Notes under the pieces: model-generated
What the model saw: the letters and a program-made list of their open reading frames with translations, nothing else
Database searches by the model: none
What the model was told of the DNA's origin: nothing
DNA from: Bemisia tabaci
Taxonomy: Eukaryota; Arthropoda; Insecta; Hemiptera; Aleyrodidae
Direction: 5' to 3'
NCBI RefSeq assembly: GCF_918797505.1
Contig: NC_092798.1
Span: 48,878,985 to 48,942,984 of the forward strand
DNA: 64,000 nt
Shown here: piece by piece, positions 45,606 through 56,169 of the stretch
How the letters are laid out: each line of letters opens with the position of its first letter
Position numbering within the stretch: position 1 is the first letter of the stretch
Translations under genes and position numbers: made by a program

Positions 45606-47103
45606 CAGCCCCTAGCTCTGGCTCCTTAGAATTCAAGGGGCTGGCCCCCGGCTTTGGCTCCTTAGGGTCAGGGAGCGGCCCCCGGCTTTGGCTCCTTAGG
45701 GTTCAGGGGGGCGGCCCCCGGCTTTGGCTCCTTAGGGTTCAGGGGGCCCCGGCTCTGGCTCCTTAGGGTTCAGGGGGCTGTCCCCCGTCATAGGTCACTT
45801 AGGAATCAGGGGAGCGGACCCCGGCCTTGGCTCCCCAGGGGTCAGGGGGCTGGCCCCCGGCTTTGGCTCTGTAGTGTTCAGGGGGCTGGCCCCCGGTTTA
45901 GCTCCGTAGTGTTCAGGGGGCTGGCCCCCGGCTTCGGCTCCAAAGTGATCAGGGGGCTGGCCCCCGGCTTTGGCTCCGTAGTGGTCAGGGGACCGGCCTC
46001 CGGCTTTAGACGAGGCCGCGGGCCTCCTCCCTGAATCTTAAGGAGCCGAAACCGAAGCCCAGCCCCCGGACCCTAAGGAGCCAAAGCCGAGGGCCAGCCC
46101 CCTGAACACTACGGAGCCAAAGCCGGGAGCCAGCCCCCTGAACACTACGGAGCCAAAGCCAGGGGTTATCCCCCTGAACACTCCGACGCCAAAGCCGGGG
46201 ACCAGCCCCCTGAACACTATGGACCATAAGCCGGGGGCCAGCCCCCTGAACACTACGGAGCCACAGCCGGGGGACAGCCCCCTGGACACTACGGAGCCAA
46301 AGCCAGGGGTTATCCCCCTGAACCCTACGGAGGCAAAGACGGGTGCGAGCCCCCTGAACACTACGGAGCCAAAGCCGGGGCCACCCCCCTGACACTACGG
46401 ACCGAAGCCGGGGCCAGCCCCTGAACGCTACGGAGCCAAAGCCGGGGGCCTGCCCCCTGAACACTACGGAGCCAGAGACGGGGGTGAGCCCCCTAAACAC
46501 TACGGAGCCAAAGCTGGAGGGAAGCCCCCTGAACACTACGGAGCCAAAAACGGGGTCGCGAACCCTGAACACTACGCAGCCAAAACCGGGGTCCAGCCCC
46601 CTGAATACTACGGAGCTAAACCGGGAGCCAGGCCCCTGAACACTAAGGAGCCAAAGGATTGGCCAACCCCCTAAAAACTACAGATTGAAATCCAGGGGGG
46701 AGCCCTCTGAACACTACGGAGCCGAAGCGTGGGGCCAGCTCCCTGAACACTGCGGAGCCGAAGCGGGGGGCCAGCCCCCTGAACACTACGGAGCAAAAGC
46801 TGGGGGCCAGCCCCCTGAACACTACGGAGATAAAACTGGGGGCCAGTCCCTTGAACACTACGGAGGCACAGCCGGGGGCCAGCCCCCTGAACCCTACGGA
46901 GCCAAAGACGGGGGCGGTACCCCTGAACACTACGAAGCCAAAGACGGGGGCGAGCCCCCTGAACACTACGGAGCCAAAGCCGGGGACCATCCCCTGAACA
47001 CTACCGAGCAAGAGCAGGGGCCAGCGCCCTGATCACTACGGAGCCGAAGCCGGGGGCCAGCCCCCTGAACCCAAAAGAGCCAAGGCCGAGGGCCGCCCCC
47101 CTG
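45605..47103. repeat. GC-rich minisatellite, ~35-38-bp unit, orientation switch
   Basis: From 45605 to about 46010 the unit reads GGCCCCCGGCTTTGGCTCC, then TTAGGGTTCAGGGGGC. From about 46025 to 47103 it reads in the opposite direction: CCCCCTGAACACTACGGAGC, then CAAAGCCGGGGGCCAG. The switch is near 46010-46025. Roughly 40 imperfect copies in all. Open frames on both strands (for example repeats of FRGLAPGFGSVV) follow from the repeat and are not taken as genes. Confidence 0.85.
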
Positions 47104-47110
47104 ATTGCGC

Positions 47111-47430
47111 ATCGTAATTTGGTCCGCAGTGGTAGTGCGCGGGGGAATTCTGTTGCCGGCAAAAGCACCCAAGTGCTTTCCGAGCGTGAGCCCGGGAAAG
47201 AACGGCCGTAAACGGGGAGCAGGGCTCATCTTGTTGTTATCGACACGCTGTTTTGTCGTCTCTCTCTCTCCTCACTCATTGGGCAGATGCGGCACGTCAA
47301 AGGGGACCACTCGGCTTTGTCAAGCCGCCCTTGTATCGTCTATCACTCTCGCACTCATTGATCAGATGCAACATTCCGCGGCTCGTTAAAGGGACACCTG
47401 GCGCACACACACACACGCAAATATGCAGGC
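47111..47430 (-). repeat. 324-bp satellite monomer, inverted copy
   Basis: GTAATTTGGTCCGCAGTGGT, then GCGCGGGGGAATTC, CCAAGTGCTTTCCGAGCG and GCACGTCAAAGG are reverse complements of the monomers to the right. It is a single monomer facing the opposite way at the edge of the array. A second fragment, CCCAAGTGCTTTCCGA, lies at the junction (47431-47447). Confidence 0.85.
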
Positions 47431-47447
47431 TCCCAAGTGCTTTCCGA

Positions 47448-50400
47448 TGGACGATACAAGGGCGGCTTGGCAAAGCCGAGTGGTCTCCTTTGACGTGCCG
47501 CATCTGCCCAATGAGTGCGAGAGAGAGCGACGACAAAACAGCGTATCGACCACAACAAGATGAGTCCTGCTCCCCGTTTACTGCCGTTCTTTCCCGGGCT
47601 CTTGCTCGGAAAGCTTTTGGGTGCTTTTGCTGGCGACGGAATTACACCCGCGCACTACCACCGTGGACCAAATTACGAGGCCCAGCCTGTATTTTTGCGA
47701 GTGTGTTTGTGCGCCAGGTGTCCCTTTGACGAGCCGCGAAATGTTTCATCTGATCAATGAGTGCGAGAGAGATGGAAGATACACGGGCGACTTTGCAAAG
47801 CCGAGTGGTCTCCTTTGACGTGCCGCATCTGCCCAATGAGTGCGAGAGAGAGAGACGACAAAACAGCGTATCGACCACACGAGATGAGCCCTGCTCCCCG
47901 CTTATGGCCATTCTTTCCCGGGCTCACGCTCGGGAAGCACTTGGGTGCTTTTGCCGGCAACAGAATTCCCCCGCGCACTACCACCGCGGACCAAATAACG
48001 TGGCCCAGCCTGTATTTTTGCGAGTGTGTTTGTGCGCCAGGTGTCCCTTTGACGAGCCGCGGAATGTTGCATCTGATCAATGAGTGCGAGAGAGATGGAC
48101 GATACAAGGGCGGCTTGGCAAAGCCGAGGGGTCTCCTTTGACGCGCCGCATCAGCCCAATGAGTGCGAGAGAGAGCGACGACAAAACAGCGTATCGACCA
48201 CAACAAGATGAGCCCTGCTCCCCGTTTATGGCCATTCTTTCCCGGGCTCATGCTCGGAAAGCTTTTGGGTGCTTTTGCTGGCAACGAAATCCACCCGCGC
48301 ACTACCACCGCGGAACAAATTACTAGGCCCAGCCTGTATTTTTGCGAGTGTGTGTGTGCGCCAGGTGTCCCTTTGACGAGCCGCGGAATGTTGCATCTGA
48401 TCAATGAGTGCGAGAGAGATGGACGATACAAGGGCGGCTTGGCAAAGCCGAGTGGTCTCCTTTGACGTGCCGCATCTGCCCAATGAGTGCGAGAGAGAGA
48501 GACGACAAAACAGCGTATCGACCACAACAAGATGAGCCCTGCTCCCCGTTTACGGCCGTTCTTTCCCGGGCTCACGCTCGGAAAGCACTTGGGTGCTTTT
48601 GCCGGCAACGGAATTCCCCCGCGCACTACCACCGCGGACCAAATTACGAGGCCCAGCCTGTATTTTTGCGAGTGTGTGTGTGCGCCAGGTGTCCCTTTGA
48701 CGAGCCGCGGAATGTTGCATCTGATCAATGAGTGCGAGAGAGATGGACGATACAAGGGCGGCTTGGCAAAGCCGAGTGGTCTCCTTTGACGTGCCGCATC
48801 TGCCCAATGAGTGCGAGAGAGAGAGACGACAAAACAGCGTATCGACCACAACAAGATGAGCCCTGCTCCCCGTTTACGGCCGTTCTTTCCCGGGCTCACG
48901 CTCGGAATGCACTTGGGTGCTTTTGCCGGCAACGGAATTCCCCCGCGCACTACCACCGCGGACCAAATTACGAGGCCCAGCCTGTATTTTTGCGAGTGTG
49001 TGTGTGCGCCAGGTGTCCCTTTGACGAGCCGCGGAATGTTGCATCTGATCAATGAGTGCGAGAGAGATGGACGATACAAGGGCGGCTTGGCAAAGCCGAG
49101 TGGTCTCCTTTGACGCGCCGCATCTGCCCAATGAGTGCGAGAGAGAGAGACGACAAAACAGCGTATCGACCACAACAAGATGAGCCCTGCTCCCCGTTTA
49201 CGGCCGTTCTTTCCCGGGCTCACGCTCGGAATGCACTTGGGTGCTTTTGCCGGCAACGGAATCCCCCCGCGCACTACCACCGCGGACCAAATTACGAGGC
49301 CCAGCCTGTATTTTTGCGAGTGTGTGTGTGCGCCAGGTGTCCCTTTGACGAGCCGCGGAATGTTGCATCTGATCAATGAGTGCGAGAGAGATGGACGATA
49401 CAAGGGCGGCTTGGCAAAGCCGAGTGGTCTCCTTTGACGCGCCGCATCTGCCCAATGAGTGCGAGAGAGAGAGACGACAAAACAGCGTATCGACCACAAC
49501 AAGATGAGCCCTGCTCCCCGTTTACGGCCGTTCTTTCCCGGGCTCACGCTCGGAATGCACTTGGGTGCTTTTGCCGGCAACGGAATTCCCCCGCGCACTA
49601 CTACTGCGGACCAAATTACGAGGCCCAGCCTGTATTTTTGCGAGTGTGTGTGTGCGCCAGGTGTCCCTTTGACGAGCCGCGGAATGTTGCATCTGATCAA
49701 TGAGTGCGAGAGAGATGGACGATACAAGGGCGGCTTGGCAAAGCCGAGTGGTCTCCTTTGACGTGCCGCATCGGCCCAATGGTTGCGAGAGAGAGAGACG
49801 ACAAAACAGCGTATCGACCACAACAAGATGAGCCCTGCTCCCCGTTTACGGCCGTTCTTTCCCGGGCTCACGCTCGGAATGCACTTGGGTGCTTTTGCCG
49901 GCAAAGGAATTCCCCCGCGCACTACCACTGCGGACCAAATTACGAGGCCCAGCCTGTATTTTTGCGAGTGTGTGTGTGGGCCAGGTGTCCCTTTGACGAG
50001 CCGCGGAATGTTGCATCTGATCAATGAGTGCGAGAGAGATGGACGATACAAGGGCGGCTTGGCAAAGCCGAGTGGTCTCCTTTGACGCGCCGCATCTGCC
50101 CAATGAGTGCGAGAGAGAGAGACGACAAAACAGCGTATCGACCACAACAAGATGAGCCCTGCTCCCCGTTTACGGCCGTTCTTTCCCGGGCTCACGCTCG
50201 GAATGCACTTGGGTGCTTTTGCCGGCAACGGAATTCCCCCGCGCACTACTACTGCGGACCAAATTACGAGGCCCAGCCTGTATTTTTGCGAGTGTGTGTG
50301 TGCGCCAGGTGTCCCTTTGACGAGCCGCGGAATGTTGCATCTGATCAATGAGTGCGAGAGAGATGGACGATACAAGGGCGGCTTGGCAAAGCCGAGTGGT

Positions 50401-51187
50401 CTCCTTTGACGCGCCGCATCTGCCCAATGAGTGCGAGAGAGAGAGACGACAAAACAGCGTATCGACCACAACAAGATGAGCCCTGCTCCCCGTTTACGGC
50501 CGTTCTTTCCCGGGCTCACGCTCGGAATGCACTTGGGTGCTTTTGCCGGCAACGGAATTCCCCCGCGCACTACTACTGCGGACCAAATTACGAGGCCCAG
50601 CCTGTATTTTTGCGAGTGTGTGTGTGCGCCAGGTGTCCCTTTGACGAGCCGCGGAATGTTGCATCTGATCAATGAGTGCGAGAGAGATGGACGATACAAG
50701 GGCGGCTTGGCAAAGCCGAGTGGTCTCCTTTGACGCGCCGCATCTGCCCAATGAGTGCGAGAGAGAGAGACGACAAAACAGCGTATCGACCACAACAAGA
50801 TGAGCCCTGCTCCCCGTTTACGGCCGTTCTTTCCCGGGCTCACGCTCGGAATGCACTTGGGTGCTTTTGCCGGCAACGGAATTCCCCCGCGCACTACCAC
50901 CGCGGACCAAATTACGAGGCCCAGCCTGTATTTTTGCGAGTGTGTGTGTGCGCCAGGTGTCCCTTTGACGAGCCGCGGAATGTTGCATCTGATCAATGAG
51001 TGCGAGAGAGATGGACGATACAAGGGCGGCTTGGCAAAGCCGAGTGGTCTCCTTTGACGCGCCGCATCTGCCCAATGAGTGCGAGAGAGAGAGACGACAA
51101 AACAGCGTATCGACCACAACAAGATGAGCCCTGCTCCCCGTTTACGGCCGTTCTTTCCCGGGCTCACGCTCGGAAAGCACGTGTCTA
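47448..51187 (+). repeat. 324-bp tandem satellite, about 11.5 monomers
   Basis: TGGACGATACAAGGGCGGCT recurs at a spacing of 324 bp across the central and right monomers (323 once, on the left). Other fixed words are TGAGCCCTGCTCCCCGTTTA, GCGCACTACCACCGCGG and GCGAGTGTGTGTGTGCGCC. Left monomers are more diverged; those from about 48.8 to 51.0 kb are almost identical. Because 324 is a multiple of three, the same frames stay open in every monomer; the minus strand is open for 1157 codons (47754-51227). The right edge breaks at 51187 within CTCGGAAAGCACG. Confidence 0.95.
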
Positions 51188-51280
51188 GATTACTGGAGCG
51201 CATCGGGTAGCGAGGCCCGCGTCGCACAGTAGCGCATGAAAAAATCCGGGCCCAGTGCCACAGGGCTTAATCCACCGAAG

Positions 51281-51327
51281 GTTAGGTTAGGTTAGGTTAG
51301 GTTAGGTTAGGTTAGGTTGGGTTGGGT
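51281..51327 (+). repeat. Interstitial telomere-type repeat (TTAGG)n, right arm
   Basis: A run of GTTAG/GTTGG pentamers, the mirror image of the tract at 45226-45272, flanked by the same sequences (TCCACCGAAG on one side, GGTCAGGTCCGATGCGACG on the other). The two tracts point away from the satellites and towards the outer arms. Confidence 0.85.
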
Positions 51328-52029
51328 CAGGTCCGATGCGACGCGACGTGGGCCTCGCTACCTGATGCGCGCCCGTAATCCAGGCGATATGCAATCGTGA
51401 GTTGTGGCGCTCGGCCCGGATTTTTTCTTGCGCTGGTGTGTGGCGGCACGCTCGAAAGTTTATCAAAGTTGGTTGGGCAGTTTTTTACGAAAGTCAAAGA
51501 TGAGCGGAAAGTCAACTGTAAGCTGAACTTTGTGGCAGATTGCACCAGCACTTAAGCGGTTTTAATCATAAGGGAAATTTGAGGATTTTGCAGGAGTGTG
51601 GCGCCACACTCCGTGGCGTTGAGCCCGAATTTTAGCCGAGATCCGAGCGTGGCGCCAGGATCTGTGGCTCATTGCACCGTAGTCGGGGAGCCCTGCGCTA
51701 CAGTGAGAGACCACTTTTCTTATCCTGGCGTTTGAGTCTCCAACAATATTCATCGATGTTCAGTGACGGATGTGTAACCATTTGTGAATCCCTCACATGA
51801 ATATGTCATTTTCCAGATGAAGAAATGTATCTCTCCATATTTAAAGGTTTTAAATTTCACCACATTAATTCATTTTCTCAAGCTTAAAAAAAGACGACAT
51901 TGCCATTTCCATCCAAAATTTTGCTGGTTTTCACCTAGTTGTGATCAGAAAAAAAAAAAAAAAAACAGTGAAATTAAGCAGAAAAATTTTTTGCTGAAAT
52001 GAGACTAAAGTTAAAAGAAATAGTTGCGC

Positions 52030-52640
52030 AAATGATACGGTAACGGAATGACGACGGTGAAACACCCGTACACGTTCCTATCCTCTTTCGCACTGTTTTA
52101 AAATCTCCGGTCCCATTTTATTTTTTTGAAGGATAATAAACCAACATTATTCTTTGAGGTTTTCACAGAATTGTATTCGCTCAGAGAGGAAAAATCATGG
52201 AAGTCTGTAGGACTTGACGTGGATTAGTTTTTTATTTCAGAGATAATGTATGACAGGAAGTCCGCAACGTCGCAACATGAGATACGGTTCGGAAGTTTCA
52301 CCGCATGAACGTTTTGTACGTGGTGAAACTACAGCGAGCAACTATTACTGCTCCAAAGCCGCTCAAATTGCCCTCTCCAGTTTTGAAGGCGAATTGGTCA
52401 GATCGCGGGTCGCTGCCTTAAGCATTCAATAAGTGATTCACGGTTGAAATGGTGGAAACACTTCAGCAAGCAATTTATTACTGCTCCTACTCACATTGTC
52501 TACTCGAGTTTTGAAGGGAAAGCAGTCCGGGGACTACTATTATAAGCAATTTAATGCGATTAAAATAATCAATACCTGATTATGTTATGGGAGCTGAAAA
52601 AGCTTTGGTCGTGGCCAAAGTTCAGCAAGCGTGTGTTACA
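52030..52640. repeat. Repeat fragments
   Basis: 52040-52290 is a GGAAGTCCGCAACGTCGCAA family copy. 52310-52545 holds two fragments of the AGC(A/G)AGCAACTATTACTGCT...GAGTTTTGAAGGCGAA family. No gene. Confidence 0.55.
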
Positions 52641-52755
52641 GCTTTAGGATCAGGTGATACACTGAAAAAAAAATCTCGGTGTATTTACTAAGAAAAGGGT
52701 AAAATTACCAAGAATTCAGGGTTCTATTTGATCCCAGTTTTTTCTTGATAAAATT

Positions 52756-52765
52756 AGGTACCATT

Positions 52766-52800
<35 letters not shown>

Positions 52801-54281
52801 TTTTTTTTTTTTTATTTAACAAGTTCTATTACAATGTTAGTACAGTTCATTTCCATTTCTCAATTAGTAAATATCTTATAAGATAAATAGACAGAGAGTA
52901 TAAAGAACAAATAAAGAATAAAAGTGTCTTTTGGGAAGAAATGATCAAATTTGAAATTGACTTATAATTGGTGAAACACTGAACGGCAGGTCGGAAACTT
53001 GTTGTCAGCCTTTTGCTGACACACCGGAACCGCCCTCTGGCATTTCATCGGTGGAAGTGGGTTTGGGTCTGTTAAATTCTGAATTTTTGATCTTTAAGAT
53101 AGTTGTAATCATTTTTTCTATTATAATCCATTTATCTTTGTTATCAAGCATGATCTCAACTATATTTCCTCTATTTAAACTTTGTTTCAGGTAAGCCTCT
53201 GCATCGAAGTCTTTCTTTCTCAAATTTAGAGCAAATAAAAAAGGTGTGTTCCGGTGTATCAGCCGCCCCGCAGAACGGACAGTCCGGAGACTCCCTCAGG
53301 TGGAATCTATGGAGATAGCTCCCGAAAGAGCCATGCCCCGTGAAAAATTGGGTCAAATAGAAATTAATTTGCCCATGTTGTCTGAAAATAAAATCTTTAA
53401 AAGTATCTCTAGTAATTAATTTCTTCATCCAGTTATCTCTATTCTCTGCATTAAACCAAGACGATTCCCATCTATCGACAAGTGAGACTTTATAGACACG
53501 GGATCCTCTTTCCTGAATTTCCTAACTCTCTCCTCTACCAGTAGTTTAGCTGGAAGGATTCCAGAGAGAATCTCCAGACCGGTATTAGAGCACGTAACAT
53601 ATCCCGAAACAAGGGATCTCCTGAATGGTCTTAAGGTTTTTGTTAATAATGCCACGTTGGATTCAAGGTCTATCGCGGATTGCCAGACTGAGACCGCGTA
53701 AAAGATTATGGACATGATGGCGTTTATCAGTAGTTTTCTTTTCTGAAATGATGGTCCATGAAGGTTTGGTAGGAGACTCCTAAATCCGAAGCCGACCTTA
53801 GAGGCCCGCTCGCATACAATTTCCAAGTGTTTTGTCATAGATAGATTTTTACTAAGTTGAATACCTAAATATCTCATATTCTTTTTTGTCTCAATTATTT
53901 CTCCTCCTATTACAATTTCTGCTGTTTGATCTTTCCTTTTACCAGAGATGACTATGCCCTCTGATTTGGAGCATTCCAGTTCAAGGGATTTTTCTTCTAG
54001 TCTATTTTTGATATTGTTCGAGACATATTCCGTGTCGATTTTTAAGGTTCTAGCATTTACAGTGAAGAATATAACTAACAGATCATCAGCATATGCGATC
54101 TTTTCAACATTAGGAGATTCCCTGTTTCGTATTACGTGCTCATATACCAAGTTCCAAAGCAGTGGTGAGAGTATCCCGCCCTGGGGACACCCCGAATAGA
54201 CGGGCACCCTGAGATCACCACAAATCAAAAATCTTTCATTCAAATAATCTTTCATCAATTCAATCAGGAGGTACCATTTAT
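52756..54281 (-). mobile_element. 5'-truncated LINE insertion with target duplication
   Basis: AGGTACCATTTA is duplicated exactly on both sides (52756-52767 and 54269-54280; the next base T is shared too). Next to the left copy is a long T run with a few A (to about 52813), the poly(A) tail of an element on the minus strand. The body is about 1.5 kb. Only the 3' part of the reverse transcriptase ORF and a 3' UTR (about 52814-53004) remain, the usual result of incomplete target-primed reverse transcription. Confidence 0.9.
53005..54258 (-). pseudogene. Non-LTR reverse transcriptase fragment, two frameshifts
   Basis: On the minus strand, 54258-53425 encodes 277 residues with the RT motifs GCPQGGILSPLLWNL and AYADDLL, then MRYLGIQLSK. 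The frame then shifts near 53465-53500: LVDRWESSWFNAE continues in the next frame to the C-terminal part FYLTQFFTGHGSFGSYLHRF and a zinc-knuckle-like CPFCGAADTPEHTFFIC. A second shift near 53225-53260 leads to AYLKQSLNRGNIVEIML and the stop at 53005. The endonuclease domain and the first RT blocks are absent. The C-terminal CCHC motif and layout suggest an R1/LOA/Jockey-type element; the clade is not certain. Not functional. Confidence 0.85.
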
Positions 54282-54643
54282 GGAATTGGTAATTTTATCG
54301 AGAAATCTCGGTAAAATTATTGAACTTTCTCGGTAATTTTACTGGACCTTGGTAAAAAAGCCCATATTTTTTATCGACTGTGGTAGAATTACCGAGATAA
54401 AATGGCAAAGTTACCGGGAATCGATTACCAATGAAAGTGGTATTCCTTCCTGAAAAAAAACAGTAAAAATACCGGTTTTTAGGTAAGCTTACCAGTCTGT
54501 CTCTGTAAAATTACCAATAATTGGTAAAAAAAAAAGTGAGATGGTAAAGGTACCAACGGACCGTTGTAAAAACGCCGAGAATTTTTTTTCAGTGTAAGAC
54601 CAAAGAATATTAAAAGCCAGTATCATTACGCGGTTTCCAGAAG

Positions 54644-55471
54644 CAGGGCCGGATTTACCTATTTGCCGCCCATGGGCCGCCTGTATTTTGCCGCCCCCTT
54701 CTCATTCGTTTTGAAACATCAATAAAAACCATCAAGTGAACGTGCCGGACAGGGAGGGGTACATAAGACGCGTTTACCTACTCGTGTTGGATACATTTTT
54801 TGCGAAAGCCCTGTCAACACTACTAGCAAAATTTCACGGAACTTCGCGCGAAAGTTAAATTCCGTAAACCTATTTCTGTGTGGACAAGGTCCTCCATTTA
54901 TAAGAATGAACCAAAAAATTATGAAAGAAGAAACATGAATGTGGTATAATAATTTTAACTTCCGCCGCTGCGCCGCGCTGATCGCACTCTTTGGCGCAAT
55001 GCGTGAAGTATTCCTGCAGTCTTGTAGGCGCTATGCGTTTCACGCCAACCGCTGCGCTCGCTCCTGACCGCACTGCTGTGTTTGGCGCAATGCGTGAAGT
55101 ATTCATGCAGTCTTGTAGGCGCTAATATGTGTTACATGCCGACTGCCGCGCGCCGAGGGGTTGTCCTTTTCATCTCAAGTCTTCGTCATCATTCCTCTCT
55201 GCGCTAAGCTCCAGGCCAAATTGCGTGTTTAGTTCCTCTCTTAGCTCGACTAATTAAAGATTCTGTCTATTGAATCACCGAAAAACGACAAAATTAGAAA
55301 TTACTTTACTCTCAGGAAAGAGAGATTTTGTCCCCTTTGCTCATTGATAATTTTTTTTTCTGAATCCGATTTTTTGTATACCTACATTTAAAAAAATTGC
55401 AAAATTTGTCGCCCCCTAAATTTGCCGCCATGGGCTACGGCCCACGTGGCCACCCCCTTAATCCGGCCCTG
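54644..55471. mobile_element. hAT-type non-autonomous element, 828 bp
   Basis: CAGGGCCGGATTTACCTATT opens the element and CACCCCCTTAATCCGGCCCTG-type sequence closes it. TCCAGAAG flanks both sides exactly (54636-54643 and 55472-55479), an 8-bp duplication. Interior blocks (GTGAAGTATTC, CTTGTAGGCGCTA) are the reverse of those in the copy at 17016-17882, so the element lies in the other orientation. No transposase. Confidence 0.9.
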
Positions 55472-56169
55472 TCCAGAAGATGAGGGAATTTTTCCTATTT
55501 GATCTCAGCTTTCTTTCGACAACATAAGCACCTAAATCCCAAAATGATTATTTCCATTATGATCCCAAAACTTCAATAATTTTAGAATTTTTTTTGAGGG
55601 ACACAATTAATATGAAATGATTCTCATTGAATAGCTTCGAGTAAATTCGTTTTTTCTGTTTTAGTCAATTTTTTATATTTTTCAAAATTGGAAGTAAACC
55701 TATCTTTAATCCCCCTAAATTTTTTACTTTAACCAACTTACCTATTTCTTTTTTCCTTTTTTTCTTGGATGCAACTCCTGATCCCACATACCTTGCAGAG
55801 TAAAAAATTATGGGGTTCGAGTGTTTTTTAAGTCTATGGTGGTCTAATCAACTTTCCTTGCGATCGTTTTTTTTTTCCTCTCTCTCATGTATATCTAATC
55901 TGTCACGTATCGGCATATCGACGCAACGTATTTTTCCCGCCAATAATTTGAATGATGATGCCCGCGCCGGGAACTCCACCGATTGGTTTTCCCACTCCCT
56001 TCGTGGCCAATCAGAGTGATAGGTGATTACTGTGGTTTTCAGTCTAATGATAAGAGGTTTTGAGGTTATTCCGTCTTAAATCCTAAATCGCTTCTCAACG
56101 ATTTTAGGAAGTACATACTTCCACCGGATTTCACTCTTTAAATGGATTTGCACCATCTTCAGTATTAAA

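Larger units (their letters stand above)
44559..51932. mobile_element. Composite 7.4-kb inverted-repeat structure enclosing satellites
   Basis: The left arm (from 44606) pairs with the right arm (to 51930). AAACC at 44606-44610 pairs with GGTTT at 51926-51930 and CAGGGCTCCC at 44841 with GGGAGCCCTG ending 51695 (both position sums 96536). CTTCGGTGGA at 45271 pairs with TCCACCGAAG at 51271 (sum 96551). Arms are about 0.7-0.75 kb and very similar. Order inside: left arm, (CCTAA)n, a reversed copy of part of the arm (45300-45605), a GC-rich minisatellite, a 324-bp satellite, (TTAGG)n and right arm. A partial extra terminus (GACTACGGTGCAATGAGCCA) is at about 44567. No transposase or flanking duplication was found, so calling it a mobile element is inference. 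Confidence 0.6.
52660..54594. mobile_element. TA-flanked element with CACTGAAAAAAAA ends, split by a LINE
   Basis: It starts TA-CACTGAAAAAAAAATCTCGG and ends CCGAGAATTTTTTTTCAGTG-TA. Without the LINE it would be about 420 bp. The interior is built from short inverted GGTAATTTTACC / TCTCGGTAAAATTACC-like words. It belongs to the same TA-CACTG group as 5913-6115. Non-coding. Confidence 0.8.

Noticed and set aside
46006..47011. Gly/Phe/Val-rich repetitive proteins (FRGLAPGFGSVV repeats)
   Set aside because: Translation of the minisatellite; open frames occur on both strands and follow the repeat unit.
47754..51227. 1157-residue open frame on the minus strand
   Set aside because: It is the 324-bp satellite read in one frame; the period is a multiple of three, similar frames are open on the other strand, and the peptide has no recognisable domain or splice context.
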